Assembly: GCA_038501195.1 (NCBI GenBank)
Contig: JBBPUQ010000001.1
Span: 6,138,001 to 6,202,000 of the forward strand
Reading direction: 5' to 3'
DNA from: Nemania diffusa
Taxonomy: Eukaryota; Ascomycota; Sordariomycetes; Xylariales; Xylariaceae
DNA length: 64,000 bases
Made by a program: the position numbers and the translations under genes. The notes under the pieces were generated by a model that saw only the letters and a program-made list of their open reading frames with translations, had not been told where the DNA came from and made no database searches. This document shows, piece by piece, positions 27,262 to 42,656 of the stretch; the first letter of the stretch is position 1; each line of letters opens with the position of its first letter.

Positions 27262-27498
27262 TATTATATAAAGCTTATAAAAAAAACAAAGCTTTAAGTA
27301 AATAAAGCTATATTATATAAAAAATCTATAGATAAAAAGAAAAAAAAAAAAGTTAAAAATTTTTTTACAAAAAAATTGCTTATATATATATATATAAAAT
27401 AGTTTAAAGTAATAATAAATAGAGTTATTTATTTAGCTAAGCAGTAAAGCTACTTAATTTATTTAAGTAATTAAGCTAATATTAATTAACTATAACTA
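27262..27498. repeat. Right LTR of element B
   Basis: 237 bp; the TG start has become TA, while several internal C/G sites mutated in the left copy are intact here (for example GCTAAGCAG near 27438-27446). Confidence 0.82.
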
Positions 27499-27503
27499 AA
27501 AAT

Positions 27504-29522
27504 ATATTTTTGTTTTATAAATTTTTAAAATTAAAAATAATAACTAAATTATAAATTAATTTATATTTTATTTTTATAATAGTTTTTTTAATTTTATTTT
27601 TAAATTTAAAATTATTGTTATATTTTAATTTAATTAAAATATTATATTATTTAAAAATTTTATAATTTAAAAATTTATAAATATTTTTTATAGTTTAATT
27701 TTTTAAAACTATAATTTTAAAATAATTAAAAAATTTATAACAAATTTTAATAATATATTTATAATTATTTTATAATAATATAATTTAAATATTTATAATT
27801 TAAAAAATTAAAAAATTTATTAATATATTTTAATAATGTTTTTTTTAAGTTTTTTTTTTAAAACTTTTTAATATAATTTATATAATTTAATTATTTTTAA
27901 TAAATTTTTATAAAAACTTTTTTAATAATATTATTAAACAATTTATTAAATTGTATTTTTTTTATTTTAATATATAAAACTATTATAAAAAATTTAAATT
28001 GTTTATTTTTATAATATTTTAATATTTAATATTTTATAAAATAAATATTTTTTTATTACTTTTTTTTATAGTTTATTATTTTAAATAAAATAGTTTAAAA
28101 TTTATTTTTTAAAATTTATTTTATATTAAATATTATTTATAATATTTAAATATTTAAAAATAATTAAATATTTTATTATAATAAAATTTTATAGTTTTTA
28201 TTTTTTTTTGTAATAGTAATAATAGTTTAATAAAGTTTATATTATTTAAAAAAAAAACAGTTTTTAATTTTTTTTTTTTTTTTTTTTTATAAAGTTGTTT
28301 TTTATTTATAAACTTTTGTTATAATAATATTAAAAATTTTTAAAAAAAATTTATAAAAGTTATATTAATTTAATATTAATAAATATTTTAAAAAAATCAA
28401 TATAATATTTAATTAAATATTAATAAAATTATTAATATTGTTTTTTTATTTATTGTTTTTTTTATTAAATAGTTTTAATAGTTTTTTTAATAAATTATTT
28501 ATAATAATATATTTTTTATTAATTATATAATAAATTTTAAAATTAAACATTTTAATATAAATTATTTATTATATTAAAATTATATTAAATAAAATAAAAA
28601 AATTATTATTAAATTAAATAATTAATATTTTAATATTAATTTTTAAATAAAAATATATTTTATAAAAATAATTTTATAAATATTTTAATATTTTTATTAT
28701 TATTAAATACTTTTTTTTAATTATATTATAACTTTATATTAAAGCTTTTTTTATATAAAAAAAACATTTTTATAAATTAATATAATTAAAAATTAAACAA
28801 TAATTAAATATTTTTTTATTTAAATATAATAATATATTATAATTTTTAAAAAAAATTATATATAAATAAAACTTATATATTTAAACTATTTTATAATTTT
28901 AATTATTTTCGTTTTTATTAATTTTTAATTATAAATATTATATATATAGTTTATTATTTTTATAAAAGTTTAATATTATTTATTTTTAATATTATTTATA
29001 ATTAAACTAATTAATTTAAAATTTAATAAAGTTATATTAATAATTTTTATATATTTTATTATAAATTAATAAATTTTTAAAATAATTTTTTAATTTTTAT
29101 AATAAAAAATAAAGTTTTTAATTATTATATTATTAAAAAAAAACTTATATTTTTAAAATAAAACATTATATAAAACTTTTAATAAAACTTTTAAAAAATA
29201 AATAATAAAGTTAATATAATGTTAAAATAAAATAATTATTTAAAATATTTTTAAAAATATAAAAAAAATAATATATATATAATTATATTTATTTAAAAAT
29301 ATTTAATTATAAATAAATAAAAAATTTATAATTAAAAAAATTTTATATATAATAAAATTTTTAATAAATTTATTATAACTTTTAAAAAAGTTAATATTTT
29401 TTATTAAAATATTATTTAATTTAATAGTTAAATTAATTAATTAAAGTTTTTTATTTATTTTTTTATTATAAATTAAATATTATAATAAAATAAATAAAAC
29501 TTTTTAAAACTTTTATTTTTAA
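27504..29522. other. A+T-saturated DNA, no feature resolved
   Basis: Two kilobases between elements B and C with an abrupt return to nearly pure A+T at the right end of B. Includes a T-run near 28266-28288. Nothing else resolved. Confidence 0.5.
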
Positions 29523-29527
29523 ATTAT

Positions 29528-32500
29528 TAATATAATTAAATAAAAAAGTTCTTTTAATAAAAAAAAGCTTTATATTATAATAAATTTTATTAATAATAAA
29601 ATAAAAATAAATAATAAAAATAAACTAAAATTTAAATTAAATAGATTTATTTTATTAACTTTAATTTAACTTTGTTTTTTTATATTATATTTTTAAATTT
29701 AATATATAATATTATTTTAAATAATATATTTTAAATAATATAATAAGTTTTATAATAAAATTAATTTTATTTTTTAATTTTATAATTTTTTTTTTTTTTA
29801 TATTAATAGCTATTATTAATATTTTTATTTAAATTTTTAAAACTTAATAATTCATTTTAACATTTTAATTAAATTAGTTTTTTAATAATTATATTTAATA
29901 AAAAGTTATAATTAATATTAATATAATAAGTTTTTAATTAATAAATTATAAATTAATTAATTAAAACTTTATATAAAATAATTTATTTTTATATTTTATA
30001 TAAAATAACTATATTTATTTTTAATATTATTATATTTAAAATAATATTAATTAATTTTTATTTATTATTTTTTTAAATTTTAACTTTTTATTAATTTTTA
30101 TTTATTTAATATTTATAATATTTTTAATTATTATTTTTTTAAATTTTAATTTATATTTATATTTTTAAATTTTATATTAAGTTTTTTAATAATATATAAA
30201 ATCTTTTATTTATATTTTATTATTTTACTTTATATTGTTTATATATTTATAATTTATTTATTTAATTTTATATATATATATTATTTATTAAAAAATAAAC
30301 ATTTATTAAAAAATTTTGTTTTTATAATTTATATTTAAGTTATATTATATATAACTTTAAATATTTAAATTATTTTATATTTTTTTTATAAAAACTTATA
30401 TAATTATTAATAATAAATTTAAATAAATTATATAAATTTTATAAATTAATAAATATTAAAAATTTTATTTTAAAATTAATTAAAATAAACAATTTATTTT
30501 TATAAAATTTAAAAAAAAAACAAATATTAGTTATAAATATAAACTATAATTTTACTTTAGCTAATAAAGTTATATTTAAAAATTAAAATTAAACATTTTT
30601 AATAGTTATATATTTTTAATTATTTATATTATATAATAATAAAAAGTTTTATATAATAAATATAAACTTTTTTTTTATACTTTTAAATTTAAATTTTAAA
30701 ATATTTATTATTTTTTTAAAAATTAATAACAATATAACTTTTTAAAAATATATTTAATATAAACTTTAAAATATTTAAATATAAAAAGTAATTATTAAAT
30801 AAAACTTTAAATAATTTATTAAATATTTAATTATTTAAAAAAAATTAAATATAATAATTAATAATATAGTTAATATATAAAAAAGTGTTAAAAAATATAA
30901 AAAATTAATTTATAACATTAATTTAATTATTTAAATTAATAGTTAATAAAATTGTTAATTTAATAATATTATTAAAAAAAAAACTTATTTTTTAAATTAA
31001 ATTAATTTTTAAAAAAAGTTTAATTAATAAATTATTTTTATAACTTTTGTTATAACTTTTATTTTAAATAATTACTTTTATTTTTTTTATATTTATTTTA
31101 TAGTTAAAATTTATTAAACTATAAAAATTAATAAGTAATTTTTATTATAATATAAATAAAATATTATAATATATATTAAATTAAATAAAATATATAATAT
31201 TTATATATAATATTTTTTAACTAAAATATAATTTAATATAATAATTTAATTTAGTTATAATATTAATAAATTAAATTAATTTAATATTTATTATTTAATT
31301 TTAAATTTAATTAATTTAATTTATAATTAAATTTTAATTTAAATTAATAATAACATTAAATTTTAATTTAAATAATTTATTTTATTATTTAATTATATAT
31401 TATTAATTAAATAAAATAAAAACTTAATTTTTTTTATATTATAATAATTATTTAATTAATACTTTTTATAATATATAATTTATTAATTTTAATAATTTAA
31501 TTACTTTTTTATTTAATAATTTAAAAAGTTTATATTAATTTAAATATAATTTTTATTTAAATAAAAACTTAAATAAATATTTATTATTTAATTTTAAATT
31601 TAATTAATTTAATTTATAATTAAATTTTAATTTAAATTAATAATAACATTAAATTTTAATTTAAATAATTTATTTTATTATTTAATTATATATTATTAAT
31701 TAAATAAAATAAAAACTTAATTTTTTTTATATTATAATAATTATTTAATTAATACTTTTTATAATATATAATTTATTAATTTTAATAATTTAATTAATTT
31801 TTTATTTAATAATTTAAAAAGTTTATATTAATTTAAATATTATTTTTATTTAAATAAAAACTTAAATAAATTATATAAAAATAATTATTATTAAAAAAGT
31901 TTTATATTATAAACATTTAATTATAATATTAACAATTTTTTTTTTTAAGTTTTAATAATTAAAATAATTTAATATTAGTTTATTTAATTTAAACTATAAT
32001 AATTTTAACAATATAAAATTAATTATTAATAAAAATAAATTAATTTTTATAAATATATATAGTTTTATTAAATATATTAATTTTTTTAAAAAAAATAAAA
32101 ATATTGTTAAAAATAATACTAAATAAATTTTAATTATATTTTAAATTTTAATAAAAAAACTTATTATTATATAATAAAATAATAAATTAATAAATTAAAT
32201 ATAAATTTATTTAAAAATTAAATATTTTATAGTTATATTTAATAAATTAATTTAACAATTTATAATATAAATTATAATTATAATAAAATAATTTAATATA
32301 ATTAAATTTATATTTAAAAATATAATTAAAAATAATATAATTATAATTAATTTTATTTAAAAAAAGCTTAAATATATATAAATTATAAAAACATTAATTT
32401 ATAATAATTATAATTAATATAATATTATAATAACTAGTTAAATAAATATAAACTTTAAAATTAAAATATATTTATTAGTTTTTATTTAAAATAAAAATAA

Positions 32501-35500
32501 TATATTGTTATTTTATATAATAAAAATAATAAAAATAAAGCTAATTTTATTAATAATAATATAAAAATATTATTTTAAACTATTTTAAAAAGTTTATATA
32601 AATTAAAATATTAATAAATAAAAATAACTTTTTAAAAAATTTATATATTAAAATTAATATAATAAACAAAAGTTTAATTATAAATAATAAAATAATAATT
32701 AATATAATTAAAACAAATTTTAAAACAAAAAAAAATAAATTATAAAATTAATAAAAGTTTTTTTAAAAATGTAAATAATAAAATAAATTTTAATTTTAAT
32801 AAAACAAATTATAAAAACTTATTTAAAAAAAAAAAACTAAAAAAAAAAAAATAATTAAAATAAATAATAAAATAAATATAATTATAACTATATTTATATA
32901 ATATAAAATAATTAATTTAAAAATAATAAAAATATATTAATTTTTAATTTAAAAAATAATTAATTTTTAAATAAAAATAATAATATATATATATTAATTA
33001 ATTATAATAAAATATATAAATATTATAATTAAACATTTAATTTAATAAAAAAATAAAATAAATATATAAATAAATATAATAAATATATTAAAAAGTAAAT
33101 TAAATTTTTATTTTTTATATATATATTATATTGTTTATATAAATAATATAATAATTTATTTTTTTTTAAAAATAAACTTTTTATATATTTAAAATAATAT
33201 AAATATTAAAATATAAATTTTATATATTAAATAGTTTTAATAAATATAATATTAATAATATAAAATAATAATTTTTTTAAAAAAAATAAAAAAACTAAAT
33301 TAATTATATAATATTTATAAATAATATTATTTAAAATTTAAAAAGTTAATATTTAAATAAATTTTTTTTTTAAATAATTAATTTTTATATTTAAAAATAA
33401 TTATATATAACAAATTTAATAAAAATAACATTATAATTTATATAAATATACAAGTTAAAAAAACTTAATAATATATAAAATTTTTAATAATTTTTTATAT
33501 ATAATTAAATAATATAAAAAAAAAATTAAAAATATTAATAACAAATATATTTAATATATAAACTAAGTTATTTTTATATTTTATTTATTAAAATATAATA
33601 ATTATAAATTTTTTAAACTTTTAAAAATTATTAAGTTTATATAAATATTAAATAAAAATATTAAATTTATTATATTTTTTAAAAATAATTTTTTAAACTT
33701 TTATAATATAGTTATTAATTATAAAAGTTATAAAGTTATATTTATTAATATAAATAACTTTAAAATATGTTTTTATATATATTTTTAAATTTATTTATAT
33801 ATTTATAAAATAGTATTTTTATAAAAAATAATTTTAAAATTTAAAAAAACAATTTATATATTTATAATATATAAATTTTTATTTTTAAATTATAAATTTA
33901 TTTTTAAACTTTTTTATAAAAATAAAATAACTATAGTTATAAAATTTACTATTTTATATTTAATTATATTAACAAATTTATTATTAGTTAAAAAAATAAT
34001 TTTTAAAAATATTAAAAAAAGTATAATTTAAAAATATATAAAATTAAATTATATTAAAACTATATAAAAAAAATATATAAAAATAACTATTTAAATAATT
34101 AAAATAATAATTATAAATAATATAAATGTTAAAGCTATAAATATAAATTTAAATTTTTATTTAAAAATATTATAATATTAAATATATTTTTTATAAATTA
34201 ATTTATTTTAAATATAAATATATAAAAAATAATAATTATAAAAAATTATAAATTAAAACTAATATAAATTTAAAAAAATATAAATTAAAATAATATAATT
34301 AATATAATTAATATATTAAAATTATTAAATATAATTAAAAAAACTTAATTAATTAATATTATAAATAATATAATTAAAACTATTTTAAAAATAAAGTTAA
34401 TAAATTTTAATTTAAATATAATAATAATAAAAGCAATAAAAAAACTTAAATTAAAAATTTAAAAAATTATTATTATAATAAATATTAAAAATTTTCTTAA
34501 AAAAAAAAAAAAAAAGTAATTATTAGCTAATTTATAAATATTAATAAAAATATACTAGTTTAAAAAATATTAAATTTATTAAAAAAAATATTTAAAGTTT
34601 AATTTAATTAAAATATTATTAACATTTAAAAAATAAACAAATAAAAATAATTTTAATAAATAAATTAATAAAAGTTTAAATGTAATAATTATTTATATTT
34701 TTTAAACATTAAAAACTATTATAAAATAAATTTAATATTTAATAAATTATATAAATAAAACTATATATTTAATTTATAATTAATTTATAAACTTTTAATA
34801 AAATAATAATATTAAATAATTATTTATTTTTATTATAATTAAAAATAATAATATTAATTTATAAAAAAAGTTATATTTTAATAATAAATATAACGTTTTT
34901 TTTTATTAATTTAAAATTTATTTAAAATATTAAAATAAATTTTTTATTATAAACTTAAAAAGTTTAAAAAAATTTATAATAATATTAATAAAATTTTAAA
35001 ATTTATTAATATATATATAATAATTTATAAATAAATTATTATAGCTTTATAAATATTATTAATAAATATTTATTAATAACATTATAATATTTTTTAATAA
35101 TAAAAAAAATTATTTAAAATAGCTATATATAATATTTAAATTATTTTATAAATAGTAAATTTTATTATTTTTTAAAAAGTTATTTTTAAAATATTTATTA
35201 ATAAAATTATTAAAATTTTAAATAAATATATTTAAATTATTTATTATAATAAAACAGTTAAAAGTTTTTAAAAATTTATAGTTTTTAAATTAATTAAAAA
35301 CATTAAAACAATATTTTAAAAATATAAAATTTTTAAAAATATTATTACTATATTATATATAATATATTAAATTATTATAATAATAAAAAATAATTTTTTT
35401 TAATAAAAAAAAATAATTAAAATATATAATAATTAGTAATTTTAATAAATAATAAATATATTATTAAATTATTTTATTTATTTTAATAATTAAAAAAAAA

Positions 35501-37818
35501 ACTTTATTTAAAATTATATAAAAACTAATATATAATAATATAATTTTTTATTATTATAATTTTATTAAAATTTTATTTATATAAATTAATAACTTTTTAA
35601 AAAAAAGTTTTAAATTAATATTATTTTAATTAAAAAATAGCTATATTTAAAAGTTAAAAATATTGATTTTAAATATATAAATTTTATTAATTATATTTTT
35701 AAATAAATATTTATTATAATTTAAAATAAAATATAAACTTTTAAAATTAAAAGTTATATATATTATTTAAAAATATAAAAAGTTTTAAATAATTATAAAA
35801 GTTTTATATAGTTTAATAATAATATTAATTAATTATTTAATAATTAAAAAAATATTTAATTAAATTAATATTAATATAATTTTTATAAATTAAATAATTA
35901 AATGTTTTATAAATATATTTATTTATTTGTTTTAATATAATATATAAATTTTTTATTTATTAAAAAAACTTAATTTTATATTAAATATTTTTAATTAATT
36001 TTAAATTATAATAAATTAAATTAACAAAATAAAAAAAATTAAAAAAATAAATAAAAAACTAATATTAAATTAAATTTAAATAATTATAAAAATAATAATA
36101 AAAAATAATATATAAAAAAGTATTATTATAAATTATAATAAAAACTTTAAATATTAAAAAATTTTAATTAATATTTAAAAAAATAATAAAAATTTTAAAA
36201 ATTTTAAATAATTTAAATATTTTTTTATAATAGTTAATAATTTATTATATAATATAAATAAAAAAAATAATCATAGATTATATATATTTAATATATAAAT
36301 AAAAAATAAAAAAAAATTTAAAAAATTATATAATTACATTAAAAATATAAAAAGTTTAAATATATTTTAAATATTATAAAAAATATTAAATATATAATAT
36401 AAATTATAAAAAATTTATAAAAATTATTAATTAATTAAATTAAAAAATATAAAACTAATAAAAATAATTATAATAAATTTTATATTAAATTTATTAAATA
36501 TATTATTTATAAATATATTTTAATAAATTAAAAAGTTTAATTATTATAATATAATAATAATAATTATATATATTATTTTAAAAAAATTATTATTAATATT
36601 AAATTATAAAAAATATATAATAAAAAATTAAACTATATTTTTAATAAAGCTTTTATTTATTTATAATTAAAATGTTTTATAAAAATTATATTAAATAAAA
36701 ATTATAAATTTATATTTATTTTTTTAAAAAAAACTATAAAAAATAATAAATATAAAGTTTTTAATAATTATAATATATTATTTTTAAATAAATAATTTTT
36801 TAAAATATAAAAATTAAATAATAAAAATTGTTATATATTATTATTTATTTTAAAACTTTAATAATATATAAATAAATATAATTTTTATATTATAATAAAA
36901 TTTTAATAATATATATTTTAAATTTATTAAATTTTTAATATATAAATAATTATTTAAATTTAAACTATTAAGTTTTAATAATATAATTATAAAAATAATA
37001 ATTATTAATATTTTTAAAAAAATATATTTTTTAAAAAAACATTTATAAAAAAATATTAAATTAATAATAAAGTTTTAAAAAAAAAATAAATATATTTAAA
37101 ATTATATAAAAGTTATTATTTATTTAATAAATTATTTTAAAAATTTTTATAATAGTTTATAAAGCTTTAAAAAATAAAAAAATAAATAAATTAATTAATT
37201 TATAAAATTAATTTTTTAAAAACTTTTAATATTTATTTAATTATATTAATAATATATTTATTATTAAAAAAATATAAAAAAAAATTTTTTTATTAAATTG
37301 TTTTTTTTTTAATTTATTTATAATAAATAACTAAATTTAAAAAAAAAAAAAATTTTAAAATTAAAATTATTATTAAATATAAAACTAATAAATTTAAAAA
37401 AGAAATTTAATTATTTAATTAAATAAAAAAACTATAGTTATAAAAATAATTAATAATAATTAAAATAATAATTTTAATAAATTAAAAAAAGTAAATATTA
37501 ATAAAAAATAAAAATAAAATTATAAATAACTTTATTAAAAAATTAATTAATTAAATAATTAAATAATTAAAAATATTAAAGTTAATATATTTTTATATAT
37601 ATTTTAATATTTAATATAATTAAATAAAAAAGTTATTTTAATAAAAAAAAACTTTATATTATAATAAGTTTTATTAATAATAAAATAAAAGTAAATAATA
37701 AAAATAAATTAAAACTTAAATTAAATAAATTTTTTTTATTATTTTTAAATTAACATTTTGTTTTTTATATTATATTTTTAAATTTAATATATAATATTAT
37801 TTTAAATAATATATTTTA
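29528..37818. mobile_element. Probable RIP-mutated LTR retroelement C, about 8.3 kb
   Basis: Direct repeats at 29528-29733 (206 bp) and 37612-37818 (207 bp) share TAATATAATTAAATAAAA at the start and a long AATATATAATATTATTTTAAATAATATATTTTA-type end. Both begin TA and end TA. The outer five bases are ATTAT on each side (29523-29527 and 37819-37823), which would fit a target duplication but is weak evidence in this composition. The interior is saturated and contains a 293-bp tandem duplication. No coding remnant. It could instead be two dispersed repeat copies. Confidence 0.55.
31283..31868. repeat. 293-bp tandem duplication inside element C
   Basis: Two adjacent copies, 31283-31575 and 31576-31868, with a constant 293-base offset. 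By eye they differ at only two places (31504 C versus 31797 A; 31548 A versus 31841 T), both transversions. Since each copy is already A+T-saturated yet the two are nearly identical, the duplication probably arose after RIP had finished with this DNA. Confidence 0.85.
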
Positions 37819-37823
37819 ATTAT

Positions 37824-38303
37824 ATTTTAAATATTTTAATAACTTTTTTTTTAAAAAAATTAAAAATTAAAAATTAAAAATTTTTTTATTTATTATATTT
37901 TATAAAAAACTATTTTAATTTTATATAAAAGTATAATTTTATTTTTAAATTTATTTATTTTAAAAAAATTTTAAATTAATATTATTTTTTATTTAAATAA
38001 AACTTTTAATAATATTATTTTTTTTTTTATTTTTTAATTAGTTTTATTATATATTTTTATATTAATTTAATATTTTTTATTATTTTAATAAACTTTAGTT
38101 AAATTTAAATAAACATTTTTAAAAATTATAATTAAATAAATAAATTAATATTTAAAAAAACTAGCTTTTTTAATATTAATAAATAAATTAATTAATTAAT
38201 ATAATTATTATTTTTTTATAAATTATTAAAATTAATATTTTTAAAATATAAATTATTAATATATAATTTTTTAAATTAATATATATTTATTTAATTTAAA
38301 ATT

Positions 38304-38339
<36 letters not shown>

Positions 38340-41265
38340 ATTTTTTTTTAATTATAAATATTAAAAAATGTAAAGTTTATATTTAAATAAATTATTAAAA
38401 CTTTTTTATTATTTTTAAAATTAACATTTTTTTTATATAAAATTTTATTTAAGTTTAAATTTATATTTATTAAAAATAATAAAAAGTTTAATAATATATA
38501 ATTATTTAATAATAGTTTATTTTTATTTATTTAATAAAATAATAATTTTTATTTAATTTTATAAAAATTTTATTAATTTATATTTAAATTAATTATAAAT
38601 TATATTTTAATTTAAAAAAACTTTTTATTATTATTTATTAAAGTTTTTAATAAATAAATAACTTTTAATTTTTTAATAAATTAATAATATTAATAATATT
38701 AATTTTAGTTTTTTTTTTTTTAAAAAAAAACAAAAATAAAAATATAAATATTTTTAAACTATATATTATATATATAATATTTTTTATTATAATATAAAAA
38801 CATTTTTATATATATAATAAAGTTTATATTTAATAAAAATAAAAAAATAACAGTTATAGCTTTAATAATATATAAAATTAATTTAATGTTTTTTTTTATT
38901 AATAAAACTTTAGTTTTAATTATTTTTTTATAAATAATATAAAATTTTTATTTTATAAATTTTTTTTAAATTAAATTAATTTTTTTTATAAAAAAACAAT
39001 ATTTAATTAATTTTTTATATTAATAATAAAAATAATTAATTTATTAACTTTATTATAATTTATAATAATTATAATTTTAAAATATAATTAAATAAAATTT
39101 AAAATAAACTTTATAATTATTAATATTAAATAAATTATAATAATTAATACTTTATAAAAAAACTTTTAAATTATTTAAGTTTAAGTTTTTTAATATTATT
39201 ATTTAAATTTAAAATTTTATTTTTTTTAATAAATTTAATATTATTTAATTTTTAATTTTTAATATTTAATTATTTTTTATTATAAAAATTTTATTAATTT
39301 AAAATTAATAAAACTAAATTAATTATATTTATTATTAAATAATATATTAGTTATTTTAATTTTTATATTTTTTAAATTTTAAAATAATTGTTTTATTTTT
39401 TATAATAAAACTTTTATAAATTTTAATATATTAATAATTATATTTGTAATAATAATATTTATTTTTTTATTAAATATATTTTTAATAAATAAAACTAAAA
39501 TAATATTAAATATTTTAAGTTTTTATTATTTAAAGCTTTTTATATTAATAAAATTTTAACTTTTTATTATAAATTTTATATTTAATATTATTAATATATT
39601 TTAAATAATATTAATAAAAAAAATTTTATTTTTATATTTATATTTAATAGTTTTAATATAATTAATAAAAATAATATTTGTTTATATAATATTTATAACT
39701 AAATAATTTTAATTAAAAATATATTTAATATATTTTTTTATATTATTTTTATTTTTATATAAAATTTAAAAATATTTATTTAATAAGTTTTTATTTATAA
39801 AATTATTTATAATTATAAAATTATTTTTATTAATATTTAAAATAATATTAATTATATTAATTTTTTTTATATTTAATAATTTAAATTTAATATTTATAAT
39901 ATTAATTATTTAAACTATTTATTAATTTATAATTTAAAATAAATTTTATTAATTTTTATAAATAGCTTTAAGTTTAAATTTTTTAAAAACAAGTTTTTTT
40001 TTATAAAGTTTATTTTAAATTTACTATTAAAAATAAATATTTTTTTTTTTTTAAATATAAATAATAAATATATTTAAAAATATTTTTAATAATATTTTTA
40101 TTTTTTTTTAAATTTTTTAAATAATATTTTTAAAAACTTTAATATTTTTAATTAATATAAAAAAGTTTAATTTTTTTAAATATTATTATTTATTATAATA
40201 TAAAATATTGTTATTTTTTAATTTATTTATTTATTTATAACTATTAAAATAATATTTTTTTTATAAATAAAATAAATAATATTTTTATTATTTTTTTAAT
40301 TTATTTTTATACTTTTTTTAATAAATTAACTTTTTTAATTATAAATTTATTTAAATTGATTTAAAATATATATATTTATAATTAATTTAAAAATAATTAT
40401 TTATTAAATTAACTATTATAATTAAAAAATTTATTAATATAAATATAAAAATAACTATATATATAATAATATAATAATATAGTTTTAAAAAAAGTTTTAA
40501 TATAATTATTTTTAAAAAATAATATATTTAAAAAAGCTAAGTTTATTTTTAAATTTTTTTTTTTTTATTATTATTTTTTTTTTTATAAATAAATTTTTAT
40601 TTTTTTTAAATTATTTAATAAAATTACTTATTTTTTTATTTTTTAATTTTATAAATTTAATTTTTTTTTATAAAGTTATAAATTTATTTTTTATTATAAT
40701 TTAATTTAATAACTATTTAATTAATAATAAATTTAATATTATAAAAATAATTAAAATAAAAATATATATATTTTATTAAATATATATTTAATTATATAAA
40801 TTTTTATTATATTTTATTTATATAAATTTTATTTATTTATATTTAATATTATATAATTTAAATTTAAAAGTTATAATAGTTTAAAATATTAAATTTTTTT
40901 ATAATTAATTATAATTTATTTTATATAAAATATTATAAATTATTTAAAAACTATTTAAAATATATTTAAATATTAAACTTTTGATTTTTTTAAATAATTT
41001 ATAAATAAAAGTAATATTTTTATAAATTTTTTTATTTTTTTTATTTTTTTTTTTAACTTTTTAATAAAAATTTTATATTTTTTAAAATATAATTTTAAAC
41101 TTTTTATAATATTAATTTTAAATTTATTTTTATATATTTTTAATAATAATAATTAAAACTATTATTATTTAAAATTGTTATAATTATATATTTATTTTAA
41201 TTTTTATTTAATTTTAATTTAAATATTAACATTTTTAATATAATTATAAATGTTATATATAAAAA
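37824..41265. other. A+T-saturated DNA with a 29-base T run
   Basis: About 3.4 kb of nearly pure A+T. A T run of about 29 bases is at 38306-38334. Retained G/C increases slightly towards 41.2 kb. No gene or further repeat pair resolved. Confidence 0.5.
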
Positions 41266-41611
41266 TATAATTAAAACAATTTTAAAAAATATATTATAAT
41301 AAAACTTATTAAATATTTTAATTATTTTAATTTTTTAATTTTTAAGCTTTATATATATATATATATTTTTAGTAAATATTGAAATTAAATTTAATATTTT
41401 ATTTTTAAGCTTTAATTTTATAATCGCTTTTATTTACTTATAATAGTAAATGTTTATAATAAATAGTAATTTTAATAAATAATGTTATAAATAATAAAAA
41501 AACTTTTACAAAAGCTTTTTTTTAAGCTTTTTTATTTAATAAGCTTATTTAAATAAACTTTATAATTTAATTTTTTAAGTTTGTTTTATTAAATTTATTT
41601 ATATTATTATA
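41266..41611. repeat. Left end repeat of element E
   Basis: 346 bp; retains C/G at sites lost from the right copy (for example TAATCGCTTTTATTTACTT and TATTGAAATT). Confidence 0.7.
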
Positions 41612-42656
41612 TATTTTTTAATTAAGCTGTTTTAAATTATTTAATTGTTTTTTTTTTATATATTAATAAAAAAAATAAATAATAATTTTTTTAATTTTAT
41701 ATTTTAAATAATTAATTTTTGTAAAAAAAAAGCTAAAAATATACTTTTTTTAATATATTATTATATTAATATATTTTTAATTATAAAGTTATTAAATAAT
41801 AAAATTATATTTATATATATTTATTAATTACAATTTTATTATTTAATTAAATATATAATATATTTAACAAGTTTAAATTAATAATTATAAAAAAAATATG
41901 TTTTTTTTTTATATATAAAATAAATTCGCTTTTAATATTTTAATATTTTTAATATAAATTAATTATAAAGCGATTTTAATTTTTTTTTTTTTTTTTTTTT
42001 TTTAAACTTTTTTTTTAAATTTATAAATATATTTTTAAAATCATTTAATTATTATATAGTTAATTAATTAATAAAATAACTAATTTTTTATTTTTTTTTT
42101 TTTTATTTTTTTTTTATTTATTTTTTTTTTATTTATTTATAAATTGTAATTTTTAAGCTTTTTTTTTATATAAATAAACTTAAAACTAATTTATAATTAT
42201 AAATATTATTATTATTATTAATATATATTTTATAAAACTTTTAAATTAATTATAAAACTTTTTATATTAATTAAAACTTTAAATAATATTATTTTATTAT
42301 AATATTTTAATATAATAAATAATTTTTTAATTTTATATTATAAAATATTAATTATATATTAATATTTTTAAAAAGTAGTTTTATTTTTTTTTGCTATTGT
42401 TTTTAGTTTGTTTTTAAGATTTTTTTTTTTTAGTTTTTTTTTTTACTTTTAGTTTTAGCTAATAATTATTAAAATTTTTTATATTATTATTATAAATATT
42501 ATTATTTGTTTTATTATTTATACTTTTTATATTTTTATTATTGCTAATAATAATAATAATAATAACTTTTTTGTTTTTTTTTTTTTAATTTAATATTTTA
42601 AGCTTTATAATTTATTAAATATTTATTTATATTTATATTTTAATAAATATTATTAC

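Larger units (their letters stand above)
20791..27498. mobile_element. RIP-mutated LTR retroelement B, 6.7 kb, 237-bp LTRs
   Basis: Direct terminal repeats of identical length, 20791-21027 and 27262-27498 (237 bp each). They share landmarks such as AAAAAAAACAAAGCTTT, TATATTATATAAAAAATCTA and CTACTTAATTTATTTAA. The left copy begins TGTTGTATAAAG and the right copy TATTATATAAAG; both end in TA where CA is expected. Differences are mostly C/T or G/A and fall in both copies. Flanks are A-runs, so a target duplication cannot be verified. The interior keeps noticeably more GCT, CG and TG than surrounding DNA, suggesting a later insertion or fewer rounds of RIP, but no protein can be read. Length fits Gypsy or Copia elements. 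Confidence 0.82.
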
